Notes: generated by a model not told the origin, from the sequence alone. Counted from the stretch's first letter, positions 34,279 through 43,806 are shown. The stretch: 64,000 nucleotides of DNA from Paludicola sp. MB14-C6 (GCF_030908625.1 NZ_CP133133.1:496001-560000); one strand, 5' to 3'. Translations and numbers: made by a program.

Positions 34279-35661
34279 CTAACGATTTAGTCGATTTCTC
34301 TTTCGAGCGGATAGTTTTAATGTGAATAGAATAATTACGATACCTAAAATAACACAAATTGGCCCTCGAATAGTACGAAGTAACGATTCTTGAGCTTTTG
34401 CTTCCTTTTTAACTTGTGTTGTGCTAGATGTCACAGGGTTTGAGGATTCCGTTTTTTCTTTATTAAAATTTACTACCGGCTTTTCCTCTATTTTGATATT
34501 TTCGAAAAAATCATTACCCGACTTATCCAGCCCTACCGTAGAACGATAGAGTCCAAATTTTCGACAATCATATTTTCCTTTATCTTCGACTTTAAAATAT
34601 TTAGTTTGAGATTTATGCTTAGCAAAGCCTTCTTTCGCCATTTCGTATGCTGTTTTGTTATGAAAGCTAGTTAATGGCTCATCAATTTTCATTGTAATTT
34701 GGTTTTTATCGTACAAATGCAAATAGGTTTTTGGAACATCAAAAGTTTCATATTTTTTTATAGATTCAGGCATATAGGTAGAATCATTACTCAATGTTAT
34801 TGCTTGAATTAGTAAATGAGCGTTTAACATATGTACACCATGACCATACTCCCCATTCAAATCATGCCCTATTACTACTTCAGGTCGAAAGCGACGCAAT
34901 AGCCCAACTTGATAAGCAAGCATCTCATCATTATTATATAGTTTTTTAGCATGGTCTAAGCTTTCAGAGTAAAGATCTTTAAACTCAGATATGACGGGAT
35001 ATGCCTTTATTCCAACGTGCCATAAGCCTTCTAATAATTCATGTTCACGATACCATTCACCTTTATGATTTGTAAGGTAGGCGACTTGCACCTTTTTATT
35101 CAACTGTCCAGCGTAGTAAGGCATAATTCCACCAAAGAAAATATGTTCATCATCCGCATGAGTAGGTAACAGCAACATATCGGCATCCTCATATGGGGGC
35201 TGCCACTTTTCAACCGTACTTCGAACTTCACCTTTGGAATAAATCTGAATATCACAAATAACGGTATCCTTTGGAAATTTCATTTCGACGGTATTTTGTT
35301 CATATGTAAGTTCAACGTACTCATGTAAAAAGCCATATAATCCACAAGAGGTAATCTGTTTATCATATAATAATATCCAATTATTAGTATGCTGAAATAA
35401 TATATATATGCTTTTAATTGGAGTATTCGAATTCACTTTGATTGTTTGTTCTGTTTCAAAGATATATTTAGTTGCTAATTTATTGTCTATTATACTTGTT
35501 GGTGCCGCTTTTTCATCTAAACTGACTTGAACAGATTCATTTAATAGTTGAGCTTTTTCTTCTTCTGCGAAAACAGATGTAAAAAAATTTATCATACAAA
35601 ATAACGACAATATCATTATTGTAAGACCTAATCTTTTTAATCGTTCCATTTTTATTCCCAT
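34279..35661 (-). CDS. PIG-L-family deacetylase, secreted and membrane-anchored
   Basis: 460 residues. A signal peptide (LTIMILSLFCMINFFTSVFA) is followed by a beta domain of about 100 residues. The PIG-L (GlcNAc-PI/LmbE) deacetylase domain begins MLLLPTHADDEHIFFGG, giving the zinc-binding HxDD (about residues 150-153). The third zinc ligand is probably in IGHDLNGEYGHGVHM (about 243-257). A Ser/Thr/Lys linker leads to a C-terminal transmembrane helix (GPICVILGIVIILFTL) with a positive tail. It would remove acetyl groups from N-acetyl sugars on surface glycans. First gene of the three-gene operon. Confidence 0.87.
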   Translation of the reverse strand: MGIKMERLKRLGLTIMILSLFCMINFFTSVFAEEEKAQLLNESVQVSLDEKAAPTSIIDNKLATKYIFETEQTIKVNSNTPIKSIYILFQHTNNWILLYDKQITSCGLYGFLHEYVELTYEQNTVEMKFPKDTVICDIQIYSKGEVRSTVEKWQPPYEDADMLLLPTHADDEHIFFGGIMPYYAGQLNKKVQVAYLTNHKGEWYREHELLEGLWHVGIKAYPVISEFKDLYSESLDHAKKLYNNDEMLAYQVGLLRRFRPEVVIGHDLNGEYGHGVHMLNAHLLIQAITLSNDSTYMPESIKKYETFDVPKTYLHLYDKNQITMKIDEPLTSFHNKTAYEMAKEGFAKHKSQTKYFKVEDKGKYDCRKFGLYRSTVGLDKSGNDFFENIKIEEKPVVNFNKEKTESSNPVTSSTTQVKKEAKAQESLLRTIRGPICVILGIVIILFTLKLSARKRNRLNR

Positions 35662-35699
35662 AATCTTATCAACATCCTTTATTCTATTATAATCAAAAA

Positions 35700-35772
35700 A
35701 ACTGTAACATACAAGTTACAGTTTGGTAAAAAATACTAACAAAAGCTCTCGAATTCAATTCGAGAGCTTTTC
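35700..35772 (-). terminator. Terminator pair between the membrane protein gene and the PIG-L operon
   Basis: AAAAGCTCTCGAATT pairs with AATTCGAGAGCTTTT (35741-35772), followed on the minus strand by GTTAGTATTTTTT, a good terminator for the gene ending at 35775. A second stem, AACTGTAAC with GTTACAGTT (35700-35723), lies 18 bp further on. Confidence 0.8.
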
Positions 35773-35774
35773 GG

Positions 35775-36521
35775 TTAATCATATTGCATGATAGCTTCTA
35801 AAAGTTTTTTATCGTTTTGATATGCATTTTTTATTGAATTTTTGCCTTTTTCTTTTTCACCAAATTGGTTAAAATCAATTAAACATAAATACATATCATC
35901 AAACATTTTGCTCATACCCATTTTTATAGCAAACTTGCTGTCTTTTAGTGAATACTTATCACCGTCAACACGCTTATTGTCTGATAATTTACTTAGATCT
36001 TGGAAAACAACACCAAAGTCTTTCATATCTTTATAACATGCACTATCAACCATGTACAAAAATGAATCATTTTTAGAAATCTTTCCGATTAACTTAGTGC
36101 GATTCATTTGCAAAACTTCTGTAGAAGTATTGCCGTTGTTACCAGCTCCAATCATTATTGCTTCAACATTTATTTGTTTTTTTCCGTTTTTATCATTATC
36201 TAAAACAAATGATGATAATATTTCTTCCATATATGATTGTGCGCCATCATATGTGCTTTCTGTTACAATTGTGTAAGATGCATCAAAAGTTGGCCTTGTA
36301 AACTGAGTCCATAGCAAACTAACAATCATAATAACTGCCAAAGCTCCAAGCAACGTTTGAATTTTATAATGATACCAATAGTTTTGCCACTTTTCTTTGA
36401 AAGTTTTCGGTTTCATAACCTCGTCTTTTTCAATAACTTGAGGAGTTTGTGCTGCTTTTTGCTTCATTACCATAGCAGCCTCTTTTTTTGCAAGCTTATC
36501 TTTTTCATATTGGGATGCCAT
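35775..36521 (-). CDS. Single-pass membrane protein, unknown function
   Basis: 248 residues from the ATG preceded by AAAGGATGATGAAA; an upstream in-frame ATG at 36554 is not preferred. A Lys/Ala/Gln-rich cytoplasmic region (1-55) leads to FKEKWQNYWYHYKIQTLLGALAVIMIVSLLW (about 43-73), containing the only transmembrane helix. The extracytoplasmic part is of mixed alpha/beta character (SYTIVTESTYDGAQSYMEEILSSFV; DSFLYMVDSACYKDMKDFGVVFQDLSKL). The basic W-Q-x-Y-W-x-H-Y-K motif before the helix recurs in clostridial membrane proteins with extracellular substrate-binding-like domains, but no family is assigned. Confidence 0.6.
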   Translation of the reverse strand: MASQYEKDKLAKKEAAMVMKQKAAQTPQVIEKDEVMKPKTFKEKWQNYWYHYKIQTLLGALAVIMIVSLLWTQFTRPTFDASYTIVTESTYDGAQSYMEEILSSFVLDNDKNGKKQINVEAIMIGAGNNGNTSTEVLQMNRTKLIGKISKNDSFLYMVDSACYKDMKDFGVVFQDLSKLSDNKRVDGDKYSLKDSKFAIKMGMSKMFDDMYLCLIDFNQFGEKEKGKNSIKNAYQNDKKLLEAIMQYD

Positions 36522-36935
36522 TTTCATCATCCTTTCTACCCTACTCGAAAACAAATAGGATAGCCCTTATCAGCTAGATGCTTTTGCTTCCGGTTTCATT
36601 GTTGGGATTTCTATTTAAATGACTTATCCTAACTTAAACAGTTGTAAACACGTATATTTATTAACGTATCGGCTAAGTATACACTTTGCATTATACCTTA
36701 TTTGTAATATAAAATCAACGAAATAGCTCCTCTTTCAAGCATAACTATTCACATACAACTCATAGTTTATTTTAAATATTTAATATTAAGTACTCATATA
36801 CTTTTTATAAAATATATGTAAAAAGTTTTGATTCTGATCCTTTTGCGTTTTTATAAAGTTTCAATGTAATAATCTCTGCTAATGTTATTTCCGTTTACTT
36901 GACATTATCCAAAACAGCTAAATTTTGTACTCATT
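36522..36935 (-). promoter_or_regulatory. Intergenic region with strong promoter and long leader
   Basis: The minus strand has TTGATT (36713-36718), 17 bases, TATAAT (36690-36695), giving a leader of about 155 bases before the membrane protein gene. Within it TTAGGATA (near 36628) can pair with TATCCTAT (near 36555) to close a folded domain containing AACCGGAAGCAAAAGC. No known riboswitch class was matched by eye. The stretch 36720-36935 is AT-rich and holds nothing recognised. Confidence 0.5.
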
Positions 36936-37847
36936 TTACAACATGACACAGTTTGCTGATCTATATTCAGATGGTGCACAACCCATATGTTTTTTAAACA
37001 TTCTACTAAAGTGTGTTGCGTCTGAAAAGCCAACTCTATTTAATATTTCTGAAATTGGGAGCAATGTTTCTCTTAACATCTGTGAAGCAACATAGATTCG
37101 TACTCTAATAATGTACTCCATTATCGGATATCCCGTTACAGCTTTAAATCTTTCAGTAAGGCTTGTTCGGTTTATATGAAACTTATCTGTTAAATCCTGC
37201 ATTTTTATTTTGTTCATATAATTTGTATAAATAAACAAAATAATTTCTTTTATTTCAGCTGGGTCTTTGTAAAATTCAATATGTTTAAAAACCTCATCAA
37301 TAATCGGTATACGTGATAACATAAATAGCAATTCAATCAAATATGTTCTGCTTCTGCATGGCCAATCGTGCATTTGCATTTCTAATGATTCATTTATTTT
37401 TTCCATTACAAATTGTATTATTTTTGCATTATCTGGTCTTAAATACAATTGTCCTGTGCACTTTTCTTCTCGCCAGCGAAAAGAGTTAAGCCAATATGCA
37501 TCCTGTATATTGTTATTTACAGTTTGATATGTCTCTTTCTTTAAAACGTCAAAGTCAAAGTTCTGATTAATTATTTGAGGATGAAAAGCAATAGCAATTG
37601 CTTCTACAGAAGTACCTAATTCTAAATAATACTTATCGCTTTCATTCATACAAAGAATAGAAGGAGCTACTATAATTTGTCTAATATCATTAATTAAAAC
37701 AAAAGCAGTACCCGAATAAATTAAAATCAGCTTATAATAATCTCTCTGTTTTAATCCATCGCTAAAAACATCTTTATTCCAGAATTTCATGGGCAAAGCA
37801 TACCCTTCAAATATTTTTTTACCATATGTATGAAAATCGAGATTCAT
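36936..37847 (-). CDS. AraC-family transcriptional regulator
   Basis: 303 residues. The N-terminal 190 residues form a cupin-like sensory domain (ILIYSGTAFVLINDIRQIIVAPSILCMNESD). The C-terminal 100 residues carry two helix-turn-helix motifs: IKMQDLTDKFHINRTSLTERFKAVTGYPIMEYIIRVRI and LPISEILNRVGFSDATHFSRMFKKHMGCAPSEYR. The ATG follows TTGGAGGAAACTTT. Its own promoter appears to be bracketed by a 10-bp inverted repeat, suggesting autoregulation. The tandem DJ-1 gene lies upstream on the same strand and could be its target. Confidence 0.9.
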   Translation of the reverse strand: MNLDFHTYGKKIFEGYALPMKFWNKDVFSDGLKQRDYYKLILIYSGTAFVLINDIRQIIVAPSILCMNESDKYYLELGTSVEAIAIAFHPQIINQNFDFDVLKKETYQTVNNNIQDAYWLNSFRWREEKCTGQLYLRPDNAKIIQFVMEKINESLEMQMHDWPCRSRTYLIELLFMLSRIPIIDEVFKHIEFYKDPAEIKEIILFIYTNYMNKIKMQDLTDKFHINRTSLTERFKAVTGYPIMEYIIRVRIYVASQMLRETLLPISEILNRVGFSDATHFSRMFKKHMGCAPSEYRSANCVML

Positions 37848-37870
37848 AAAGTTTCCTCCAAAAACATTTA

Positions 37871-37913
37871 AAACAGCACAATCGTATATCCATATTATAC
37901 CACTGTGCTGTTT
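37871..37913 (-). promoter_or_regulatory. Inverted repeat bracketing the -10 box of the AraC gene
   Basis: AAACAGCACA (37871-37880) and TGTGCTGTTT (37904-37913) are perfect complements separated by 23 bases. That interval contains TATAAT on the minus strand (37894-37899), with TTAACA 19 bases upstream as a possible -35. It could be an operator for autoregulation or a large-loop terminator for the DJ-1 gene ending at 37940. Confidence 0.55.
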
Positions 37914-37939
37914 TCAAATGTTAACTTTTTTAAAAATAT

Positions 37940-39100
37940 TTATCTGCCTAAAATTTTCAATGCTTCACATATCTTTAATCCAAACTCAGTAGAACATTCA
38001 CGATCTCTACCTATAATAATATTACCTATAACAGTAACTTCCTTACTTCCACATCTAGACCAACTTTTAATCAATTGTCTAATAAAATTATTATAAGAGA
38101 ATATAGCTCCTTTGTTATTGTTTAATAAGCAATTTTTATCTAAATTAGAAGAAGAGTCACATATAGCAGCAACAATCTTGTTTTGCCTATATGCATCTTG
38201 TAGCAACTTTAATAACTCTTTGCTATTCCATAAAGTATTGTCACCATTTGTTTGTCCTATTACTACAATAGCATCATAATTAGCTGCAACAGCGTTTGAA
38301 ATTAGTAAATCAGTAGTATATTTTGAACCATTTGCACCAGTTGCAGAAGAGACTGTGCTTGTCATGGTTACCTTTACACCATTCAGTTCAAGTAATGCTT
38401 TGGAAGTTGAAAGCTCTTCATCCTCATAATCTTTTGATGGTATAACAATAAGTACATTTTTCTGAAACTTACGAATTTTTAGAGCATCGCAAAGAGCTAA
38501 ACCAAAACTTTTTGAAGCAGCAGGATTTTTACCTGTAATGATATTTCCATCTACAACAACTTCTTCATTAACATAATTTGCCCCATTATTTGTAAGCTGC
38601 ATAATCCCCTCGTTCCAGGGAAACATAGTTGCACTTTTTCCCTTCAGCAATCCAGCTTTTGCTAAAATAGGGGGTGCAGCACATATCGCTGCTATAATCT
38701 TATTCTGCTCATTAGCTTGCTGTAATAATACTCTGAGATCTGGGTTATCCCAAAGCTCACCAATTACTCCTGTTCCGCCTATTACAGCAAATGCATCATA
38801 GTCTGTTGGATTAACACTTGAAATTTTAACATTAGGAGTAATCTTCCTTCCTTGTGAGCCAATTGCAGTTGTTGTTACAGTACTAGCTATAGATACCTTA
38901 GCGCCGTTTGCTTTCAATATTGCCATTGGTTCGTATAGCTCAATATCTTCATAATCCTTTGATGCAATTATTAATAGCACCTTTTTTTGTGTTGTAGCTG
39001 CATTCGCTCGAGCATCTGATACTCCTACCATGCAAACTATACTTACCATCAAGCACAAACATAATGTAAAACCAATAAACCTTTTAAACAATTTTTTCAT
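37940..39100 (-). CDS. Secreted tandem DJ-1/PfpI-family protein
   Basis: 386 residues. A signal peptide (FIGFTLCLCLMVSIVCMVGVSDARANA) precedes two DJ-1/PfpI domains. Domain 1 (about 39-210) begins KKVLLIIASKDYEDIELYEPMAILKANGAKVSIAS and has the nucleophile-elbow Cys140 in IIAAICAAPPILAKAG. Domain 2 (about 214-385) begins KNVLIVIPSKDYEDEELSTSKALLELNGVKVTMTS and keeps Cys314, but its pocket is degenerate (AAICDSSSNLDKNC). DJ-1 relatives are usually single-domain and cytoplasmic, acting as chaperones, glyoxalases or amidases, so export and duplication are unusual. The second domain may be structural. Confidence 0.87.
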   Translation of the reverse strand: MKKLFKRFIGFTLCLCLMVSIVCMVGVSDARANAATTQKKVLLIIASKDYEDIELYEPMAILKANGAKVSIASTVTTTAIGSQGRKITPNVKISSVNPTDYDAFAVIGGTGVIGELWDNPDLRVLLQQANEQNKIIAAICAAPPILAKAGLLKGKSATMFPWNEGIMQLTNNGANYVNEEVVVDGNIITGKNPAASKSFGLALCDALKIRKFQKNVLIVIPSKDYEDEELSTSKALLELNGVKVTMTSTVSSATGANGSKYTTDLLISNAVAANYDAIVVIGQTNGDNTLWNSKELLKLLQDAYRQNKIVAAICDSSSNLDKNCLLNNNKGAIFSYNNFIRQLIKSWSRCGSKEVTVIGNIIIGRDRECSTEFGLKICEALKILGR

Positions 39101-39343
39101 AAATTATTCCTCCTTTAATAAGTAAAGTTTATCAATATTTTCTTTAATTTTCTATAGCGTATAATCAATGTTTATATGCATATTTACAGTTATTAACGAT
39201 AAATAATAAAAAACTATTTATTCTAAGAGTAACACATAGTACTTAGTTATTTTAACCATACATCGCAGGATTTGATAAGATGGAAAAAGGGCTTTGACCT
39301 ATATCGGTCAAAGCCCTTTTTATCAGTACTATATTTTTATTTT
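39101..39343. terminator. Intergenic region with bidirectional terminator (39284-39321)
   Basis: AAAAAGGGCTTTGACC pairs with GGTCAAAGCCCTTTTT around a 6-base loop, directly after the lysS stop codon on the minus strand. The remainder (39101-39283) is AT-rich promoter-proximal sequence for the DJ-1 gene with an AGGAGG site at its end; no other feature was seen. Confidence 0.85.
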
Positions 39344-40843
39344 CTACTTAATCTCCGGTTTCATTGTTGGGAACAATAATACATCACGAATTGTATTGTT
39401 ATTTGTTAATAACATAACCAGACGGTCAATACCAATACCCAAACCACCTGTTGGAGGCATACCATATTCTAATGCATTTAAGAAATCTTCATCCATATCA
39501 GATGCTTCATCATCGCCTGCATTTTTCAACTCAACTTGATGAACAAAACGTTCTCTTTGGTCAATTGGATCGTTCAACTCTGAGAAAGCATTCGCATGTT
39601 CTCTACCTAAAATAAACAACTCAAAACGCTCTGTATAGCCAGGATCGGTTGGTTTTCTCTTAGCAAGAGGTGAAATTTCAACAGGATGTTCCATAATAAA
39701 GGTTGGTTGGATTAAGTGTTCTTCAACATATTCCTCAAAGAACAGATTTAAAATATCACCTTTCATATGGCGATCTTCAAATTCGATATGATGTTCTTGT
39801 GCCAATGCTTTCGCTTGTTCTACTGTTTCAATTGTAGAAAAATCAACATTTGCATATTTTTTTACTGCTTCAATCATGGTTAAACGCTCAAATGGTTTTT
39901 CTAAATCAATTTCATATTCTCCGTATTGAACAACTTTCGTACCGATAACTTTATCAGCTACATGCTTGATTAGATTTTCTGTTAAATTCATCATGCCTTC
40001 ATAATCGGTATATGCCTGATATAATTCCAATAAGGTAAATTCAGGGTTATGACGAACAGACATGCCTTCATTTCTAAATACTCTGCCTATTTCATAAACT
40101 CGATCAAATCCGCCAACGATTAAGCGTTTTAGATATAATTCAAGTGAAATACGAAGATGCATGTCTAAATCAAGGGTATTATGATGTGTATTGAATGGTC
40201 TTGCAGCGGCACCACCAGCAACCGTTTGTAATACCGGAGTTTCAACCTCCAAGAAATTATTATCATCTAAATAGTTTCTAATTTCTTTGATAATCTTACT
40301 ACGCTTGATAAAGGTATCTTTCACCTCAGGATTTACAATTAAATCAATATAACGTTGACGATAACGCAAATCCATATCCTTTAAGCCATGGAATTTCTCA
40401 GGTAAAGGCAATAATGATTTAGATAATAATTTTACTGCGCTTGCTTTTACTGATATTTGTCCTTTTTGTGTTCGGAATACTTCACCACGAATACCAATAA
40501 TGTCGCCAATATCATACTTCTTAAAATCTACATAAGAATCATCACCAACGTGGTCTTTTCTTACATAGGATTGAATTCTGCCTGTTGTATCTTGAATATC
40601 AATAAAGCTAGCTTTACCCATATCACGTTTGCTCATAATACGACCGGCGATAGATACTTCTTTGCCTTCATATTCATCAAAATTATCTGTAATTACTTGC
40701 GCAAAAGCAGTTTGATCATATACAGTTACTTCGTATGGATTTAAGTTTCTTTCACATAAATCTTTTAACTTTTCTCTACGAACTTTTAAAAGATCACCTA
40801 AATCCTCCACTGCATTATTTTCAACTGTATTATTGTCGTTCAT
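39344..40843 (-). CDS. lysS: Lysyl-tRNA synthetase, class II
   Basis: 499 residues; start chosen at [10 protein letters not shown] with AAGGGGACG upstream, discarding an 11-residue extension. Class II enzyme charging tRNA-Lys. An N-terminal OB-fold anticodon-binding domain ([32 protein letters not shown]) is followed by catalytic motif 1 ([23 protein letters not shown]), motif 2 ([33 protein letters not shown]) and motif 3 ([15 protein letters not shown]). Lies 66 bp downstream of greA, a conserved greA-lysS arrangement in Firmicutes. Confidence 0.98.
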   Translation of the reverse strand: MNDNNTVENNAVEDLGDLLKVRREKLKDLCERNLNPYEVTVYDQTAFAQVITDNFDEYEGKEVSIAGRIMSKRDMGKASFIDIQDTTGRIQSYVRKDHVGDDSYVDFKKYDIGDIIGIRGEVFRTQKGQISVKASAVKLLSKSLLPLPEKFHGLKDMDLRYRQRYIDLIVNPEVKDTFIKRSKIIKEIRNYLDDNNFLEVETPVLQTVAGGAAARPFNTHHNTLDLDMHLRISLELYLKRLIVGGFDRVYEIGRVFRNEGMSVRHNPEFTLLELYQAYTDYEGMMNLTENLIKHVADKVIGTKVVQYGEYEIDLEKPFERLTMIEAVKKYANVDFSTIETVEQAKALAQEHHIEFEDRHMKGDILNLFFEEYVEEHLIQPTFIMEHPVEISPLAKRKPTDPGYTERFELFILGREHANAFSELNDPIDQRERFVHQVELKNAGDDEASDMDEDFLNALEYGMPPTGGLGIGIDRLVMLLTNNNTIRDVLLFPTMKPEIK

Positions 40844-40909
40844 TTGACACGTCCCCTTATTTTGCTTAAAAATCATTATATCAATAATTTCTTAAACTTA
40901 TTTTAATCA

Positions 40910-41386
40910 TTATTTGCTAATTTCTAAAATTTTAAATTGAATCACGCCTGATGGTGCTTCAACATCAACAATGTCTTCTAATTTTCTTCCAAGTAATGCT
41001 CTTCCAACCGGAGATTCATCAGAAATACGTTTATCAAGTGGTGAAGCCTCTGTTGAACCAACTATTTTATAAGTGTCTTTTCTATCGTTCTTCAGATTTA
41101 GTACAGTTACCTTTGAACCTACGCTTACTGCATCAGTCGTAATACCGTCTTCATCTAAAACAGATACGTTTTTAAACATTTGCTCAATCTCTGCAATTCT
41201 TGCTTCAATCATTGCTTGTTCATTTTTTGCTTCATCGTATTCACTATTTTCTGATAAGTCGCCGAAAGACAGAGCAACTTTTATTTTTTCAGATACTTCT
41301 TTACGTTTCACCGTTTTTAATTGTTCCAACTCTTGTTCTAAATTTGCAAGACCTTCGCTTGTTAATAGTATAGGTTTACTAGCCAT
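40910..41386 (-). CDS. greA: Transcription elongation factor GreA
   Basis: 158 residues, full length. GreA rescues backtracked RNA polymerase by stimulating transcript cleavage. The N-terminal coiled coil reads [61 protein letters not shown], with the tip acidic residues in [13 protein letters not shown]. The C-terminal FKBP-like domain ends [36 protein letters not shown]. Co-oriented with lysS. Confidence 0.98.
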   Translation of the reverse strand: MASKPILLTSEGLANLEQELEQLKTVKRKEVSEKIKVALSFGDLSENSEYDEAKNEQAMIEARIAEIEQMFKNVSVLDEDGITTDAVSVGSKVTVLNLKNDRKDTYKIVGSTEASPLDKRISDESPVGRALLGRKLEDIVDVEAPSGVIQFKILEISK

Positions 41387-41471
41387 TCTAAATCCTCCTG
41401 TATTAAGTTATTTATCTTGTTGTCAAAAGACAATTATAAATCAATTTTCAACATGTTGCTTATAATAGTAT

Positions 41472-41499
41472 ATCACAATCCACAAAAGTGGATTGTGAT
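41472..41499 (-). terminator. Hairpin after the unknown gene
   Basis: ATCACAATCCAC and GTGGATTGTGAT form a perfect 12-bp stem with an AAAA loop. There is no T-run, so it is a candidate terminator or stabilising structure between the unknown gene and greA. Confidence 0.5.
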
Positions 41500-41539
41500 G
41501 GTGTAGCTTATTAGCAATATTCTTATTATATATAAGCTT

Positions 41540-42406
41540 CTAATTTATGTCAATAGCAAAAATATTATTTTTAATCGTATCCATCATTATTTTGTTGTTA
41601 TTTTTATAGCAATAAATAGGCTTTAAGCTTCCTAAAGCCTTAATTCCACAATATTGATAAATTGCAGCTTGATAGCTATGCAAAAACATTTGTGGGTTTT
41701 CTTTTTCTTCAGAATCAATTTGTATACTATCTAATTTTAACAGATCATGTGGAATTGCCTCCAAATATTCATTTGGCGTTTCCGCTCGAAATGAATGATA
41801 AATGTATGAATGTGCATCAAACCCCAATTTCTTTGGAATAATTATGGGAATGGTTTGATTTATCATATTAGATAGTATTATTCCGTCAGGCGAAACAAAT
41901 AATACATTGTCACTTGCACTTGGAAATATTTTATTAGAAACTAAAATATTAGCACCGCATTCATAATACATGGTATTCTTGTAGTCTTCATATAATTGCA
42001 TTTTTTTTGTAATAATGCGGACTACTCCGAAAAAACCCACTAGAATGTTAGCGTAGTTTTGATAGTGACAGTTAATATCTATTAGTGTAACGGTTTTATT
42101 CTTAATATATTTTTGATTATAACTTAAAATCTCTTGTAAGGCGTTCATTGTTGTGACATGTGAATAATTTATAATATCGAGTTGTTTAATAGCTGTTGTT
42201 GAGGGTAAAGTGATTTCGTTTGTAACAATCACACGCTCTTTTGTTGCTCCTAGCAGATTTTCAATTACGTTCCAGCTCACATTTTCAGCTTTTTTAATTC
42301 GAACTATACAATATTTCACATCACCACAAGTAACATAATCAAGCTTCATATTTTTCAAATACAGTTTCTTTTGACTATAATGATTAGAAGTAATAATTGT
42401 AAACAT
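41540..42406 (-). CDS. Conserved-looking hypothetical protein (288 aa)
   Basis: 288 residues, not recognised. There is no signal peptide or convincing transmembrane helix. The sequence alternates beta-prone segments and helices (VTLIDINCHYQNYANILVGFFGVVRIITKKMQLYEDYKNTMYYECGANILVSN), suggesting a Rossmann-like alpha/beta core. It contains nine or so cysteines without a clear metal motif. Base composition matches its neighbours and the frame is intact. It sits between greA and ctpA with hairpins on both sides, so it is probably a single-gene unit. No function is proposed. Confidence 0.6.
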   Translation of the reverse strand: MFTIITSNHYSQKKLYLKNMKLDYVTCGDVKYCIVRIKKAENVSWNVIENLLGATKERVIVTNEITLPSTTAIKQLDIINYSHVTTMNALQEILSYNQKYIKNKTVTLIDINCHYQNYANILVGFFGVVRIITKKMQLYEDYKNTMYYECGANILVSNKIFPSASDNVLFVSPDGIILSNMINQTIPIIIPKKLGFDAHSYIYHSFRAETPNEYLEAIPHDLLKLDSIQIDSEEKENPQMFLHSYQAAIYQYCGIKALGSLKPIYCYKNNNKIMMDTIKNNIFAIDIN

Positions 42407-42449
42407 ATTTCACCTTATTCTTTCAGTAAAAACAGTCTACTGAAAAGTA

Positions 42450-42490
42450 ATATTGAATAAGTAGTCTTGGTAGGACTACTTATTCAATAT
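42450..42490 (-). terminator. Hairpin after ctpA
   Basis: ATATTGAATAAGTAGTC pairs perfectly with GACTACTTATTCAATAT around a 7-base loop, 20 bp beyond the ctpA stop. A short T-rich tract (TTACTTTT) follows on the minus strand. Confidence 0.7.
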
Positions 42491-42510
42491 ATATGCGATA
42501 AAATTAAAAT

Positions 42511-43707
42511 TTATTTTGCTTTTTTAGAATTTAATACTTCTAATGCTTTTTGAAGTTGTGTATCTTGCTCCGGTTTAATTGAAATAAGATTTGTTTCCAA
42601 TTCAGGTTTTAATTTTACTTCATATTCGGGTTTAATTCCAACGCCATTGATTTTTTGACCAGACGGTGGGAAGAAATGAGCTGTAGTTACGTTAATTGCA
42701 CTTCCATCGGTTAACTTGATTAAGGATTGCATAACTCCTTTACCATATGTGTTAACTCCAACAATAGATGTTTTATTTATATCTCTTAAAGTAGAAACAA
42801 ATAATTCTGATGCACTTGCTGTTTTAGAGTTTACAAGAGCAACCATTGGCATACTGATTTGATGTTTATCGGAAGTACCTAGAACTGTCTTTTTACCTGT
42901 ATTATCAATCTTATATCCTAAGTCACCATTCGGTAATAAGAAATCCAACATTTCAATAACGGAGTTTACTGTTCCGCCACCATTATCTCTTAAATCAAAA
43001 ATTAAACCAGTCGCGCCACCTTTAATTGCCTTATTTACAGCATCTATAAACTGTGATGGGGTTTTTTCATTAAAATCGGTGATTTTAATAACCGCATTTT
43101 TATCTAAGATCTGCATTTCCACATAAGGTATAGTGATGTCTTTACGAATAATATCAATCGGCGTATCCACACCATTTCTACGGTAAACAAGTTTTAACTT
43201 TGAACCTGCATCACCTTTAATCAATCGAACAGCATTATCATAGCTTAAAGTTTTCAAATCGGTGTCATTGATAGAAACAATATAGTCTCCTACTTCAAGG
43301 TTAGCAATTTTTGCAGGAGATTCAGCCAGTACTTTTTTAATAAGCAAATAGCCACTATCGTCTTTTGCAACTGTTACACCGATGCCGACAGATTTTCCAG
43401 ATAGATCTTTTAATCTTTCTTCATATTGTTCTTTTGTTAAATAAGTTGAATATTTATCACCGATACCTTTTACGTATCCTGCTGAAATTGAATTCAACAA
43501 CGCTTCTTCGTCAATTGTACCATCAAAGTTTTGTCGAACTTCTCTGTCCAAATCGGCAATTTTTTTATACATCTCTTCACGATTTTTCACGTTTAAAACC
43601 ATTGTATTAAAATAGTTTAATGAAACCATCATTGTGATGCAAAATGTAATTCCTGCTAGCACTACCATAAAAGCAATTGCAGCACCTAATGAGATTTTTT
43701 TGTTCAT
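42511..43707 (-). CDS. S41-family carboxyl-terminal processing protease
   Basis: 398 residues from the ATG preceded by GGAGGACTTTT. An N-terminal transmembrane anchor (GAAIAFMVVLAGITFCITMMV) is followed by a PDZ domain (about 100-185, SVGIGVTVAKDDSGYLLIKKVLAESPAKIANLEVGD). The S41 catalytic domain has the Ser298 nucleophile (SKTASASELF) and Lys323 (YGKGVMQ), with GLIFDLRDNGGG at 234-245. CtpA/CtpB-type proteases cut exported proteins at the cell surface, including wall-hydrolase regulators. It follows the M23 gene, so wall remodelling is the likely context. Confidence 0.95.
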   Translation of the reverse strand: MNKKISLGAAIAFMVVLAGITFCITMMVSLNYFNTMVLNVKNREEMYKKIADLDREVRQNFDGTIDEEALLNSISAGYVKGIGDKYSTYLTKEQYEERLKDLSGKSVGIGVTVAKDDSGYLLIKKVLAESPAKIANLEVGDYIVSINDTDLKTLSYDNAVRLIKGDAGSKLKLVYRRNGVDTPIDIIRKDITIPYVEMQILDKNAVIKITDFNEKTPSQFIDAVNKAIKGGATGLIFDLRDNGGGTVNSVIEMLDFLLPNGDLGYKIDNTGKKTVLGTSDKHQISMPMVALVNSKTASASELFVSTLRDINKTSIVGVNTYGKGVMQSLIKLTDGSAINVTTAHFFPPSGQKINGVGIKPEYEVKLKPELETNLISIKPEQDTQLQKALEVLNSKKAK

Positions 43708-43772
43708 AAAAGTCCTCCAATGATACATGGAATTTTTCAAAATGAAATTATTATCAATAGAATTTACTGCAT

Positions 43773-43806
43773 AATATAAACATTCTCATCAGAGAATGTT
43801 TATATT
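43773..43806 (-). other. Intercistronic hairpin between M23 gene and ctpA
   Basis: AATATAAACATTCTC and GAGAATGTTTATATT form a perfect 15-bp stem with an ATCA loop. It probably attenuates or stabilises the transcript entering ctpA. Confidence 0.6.
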
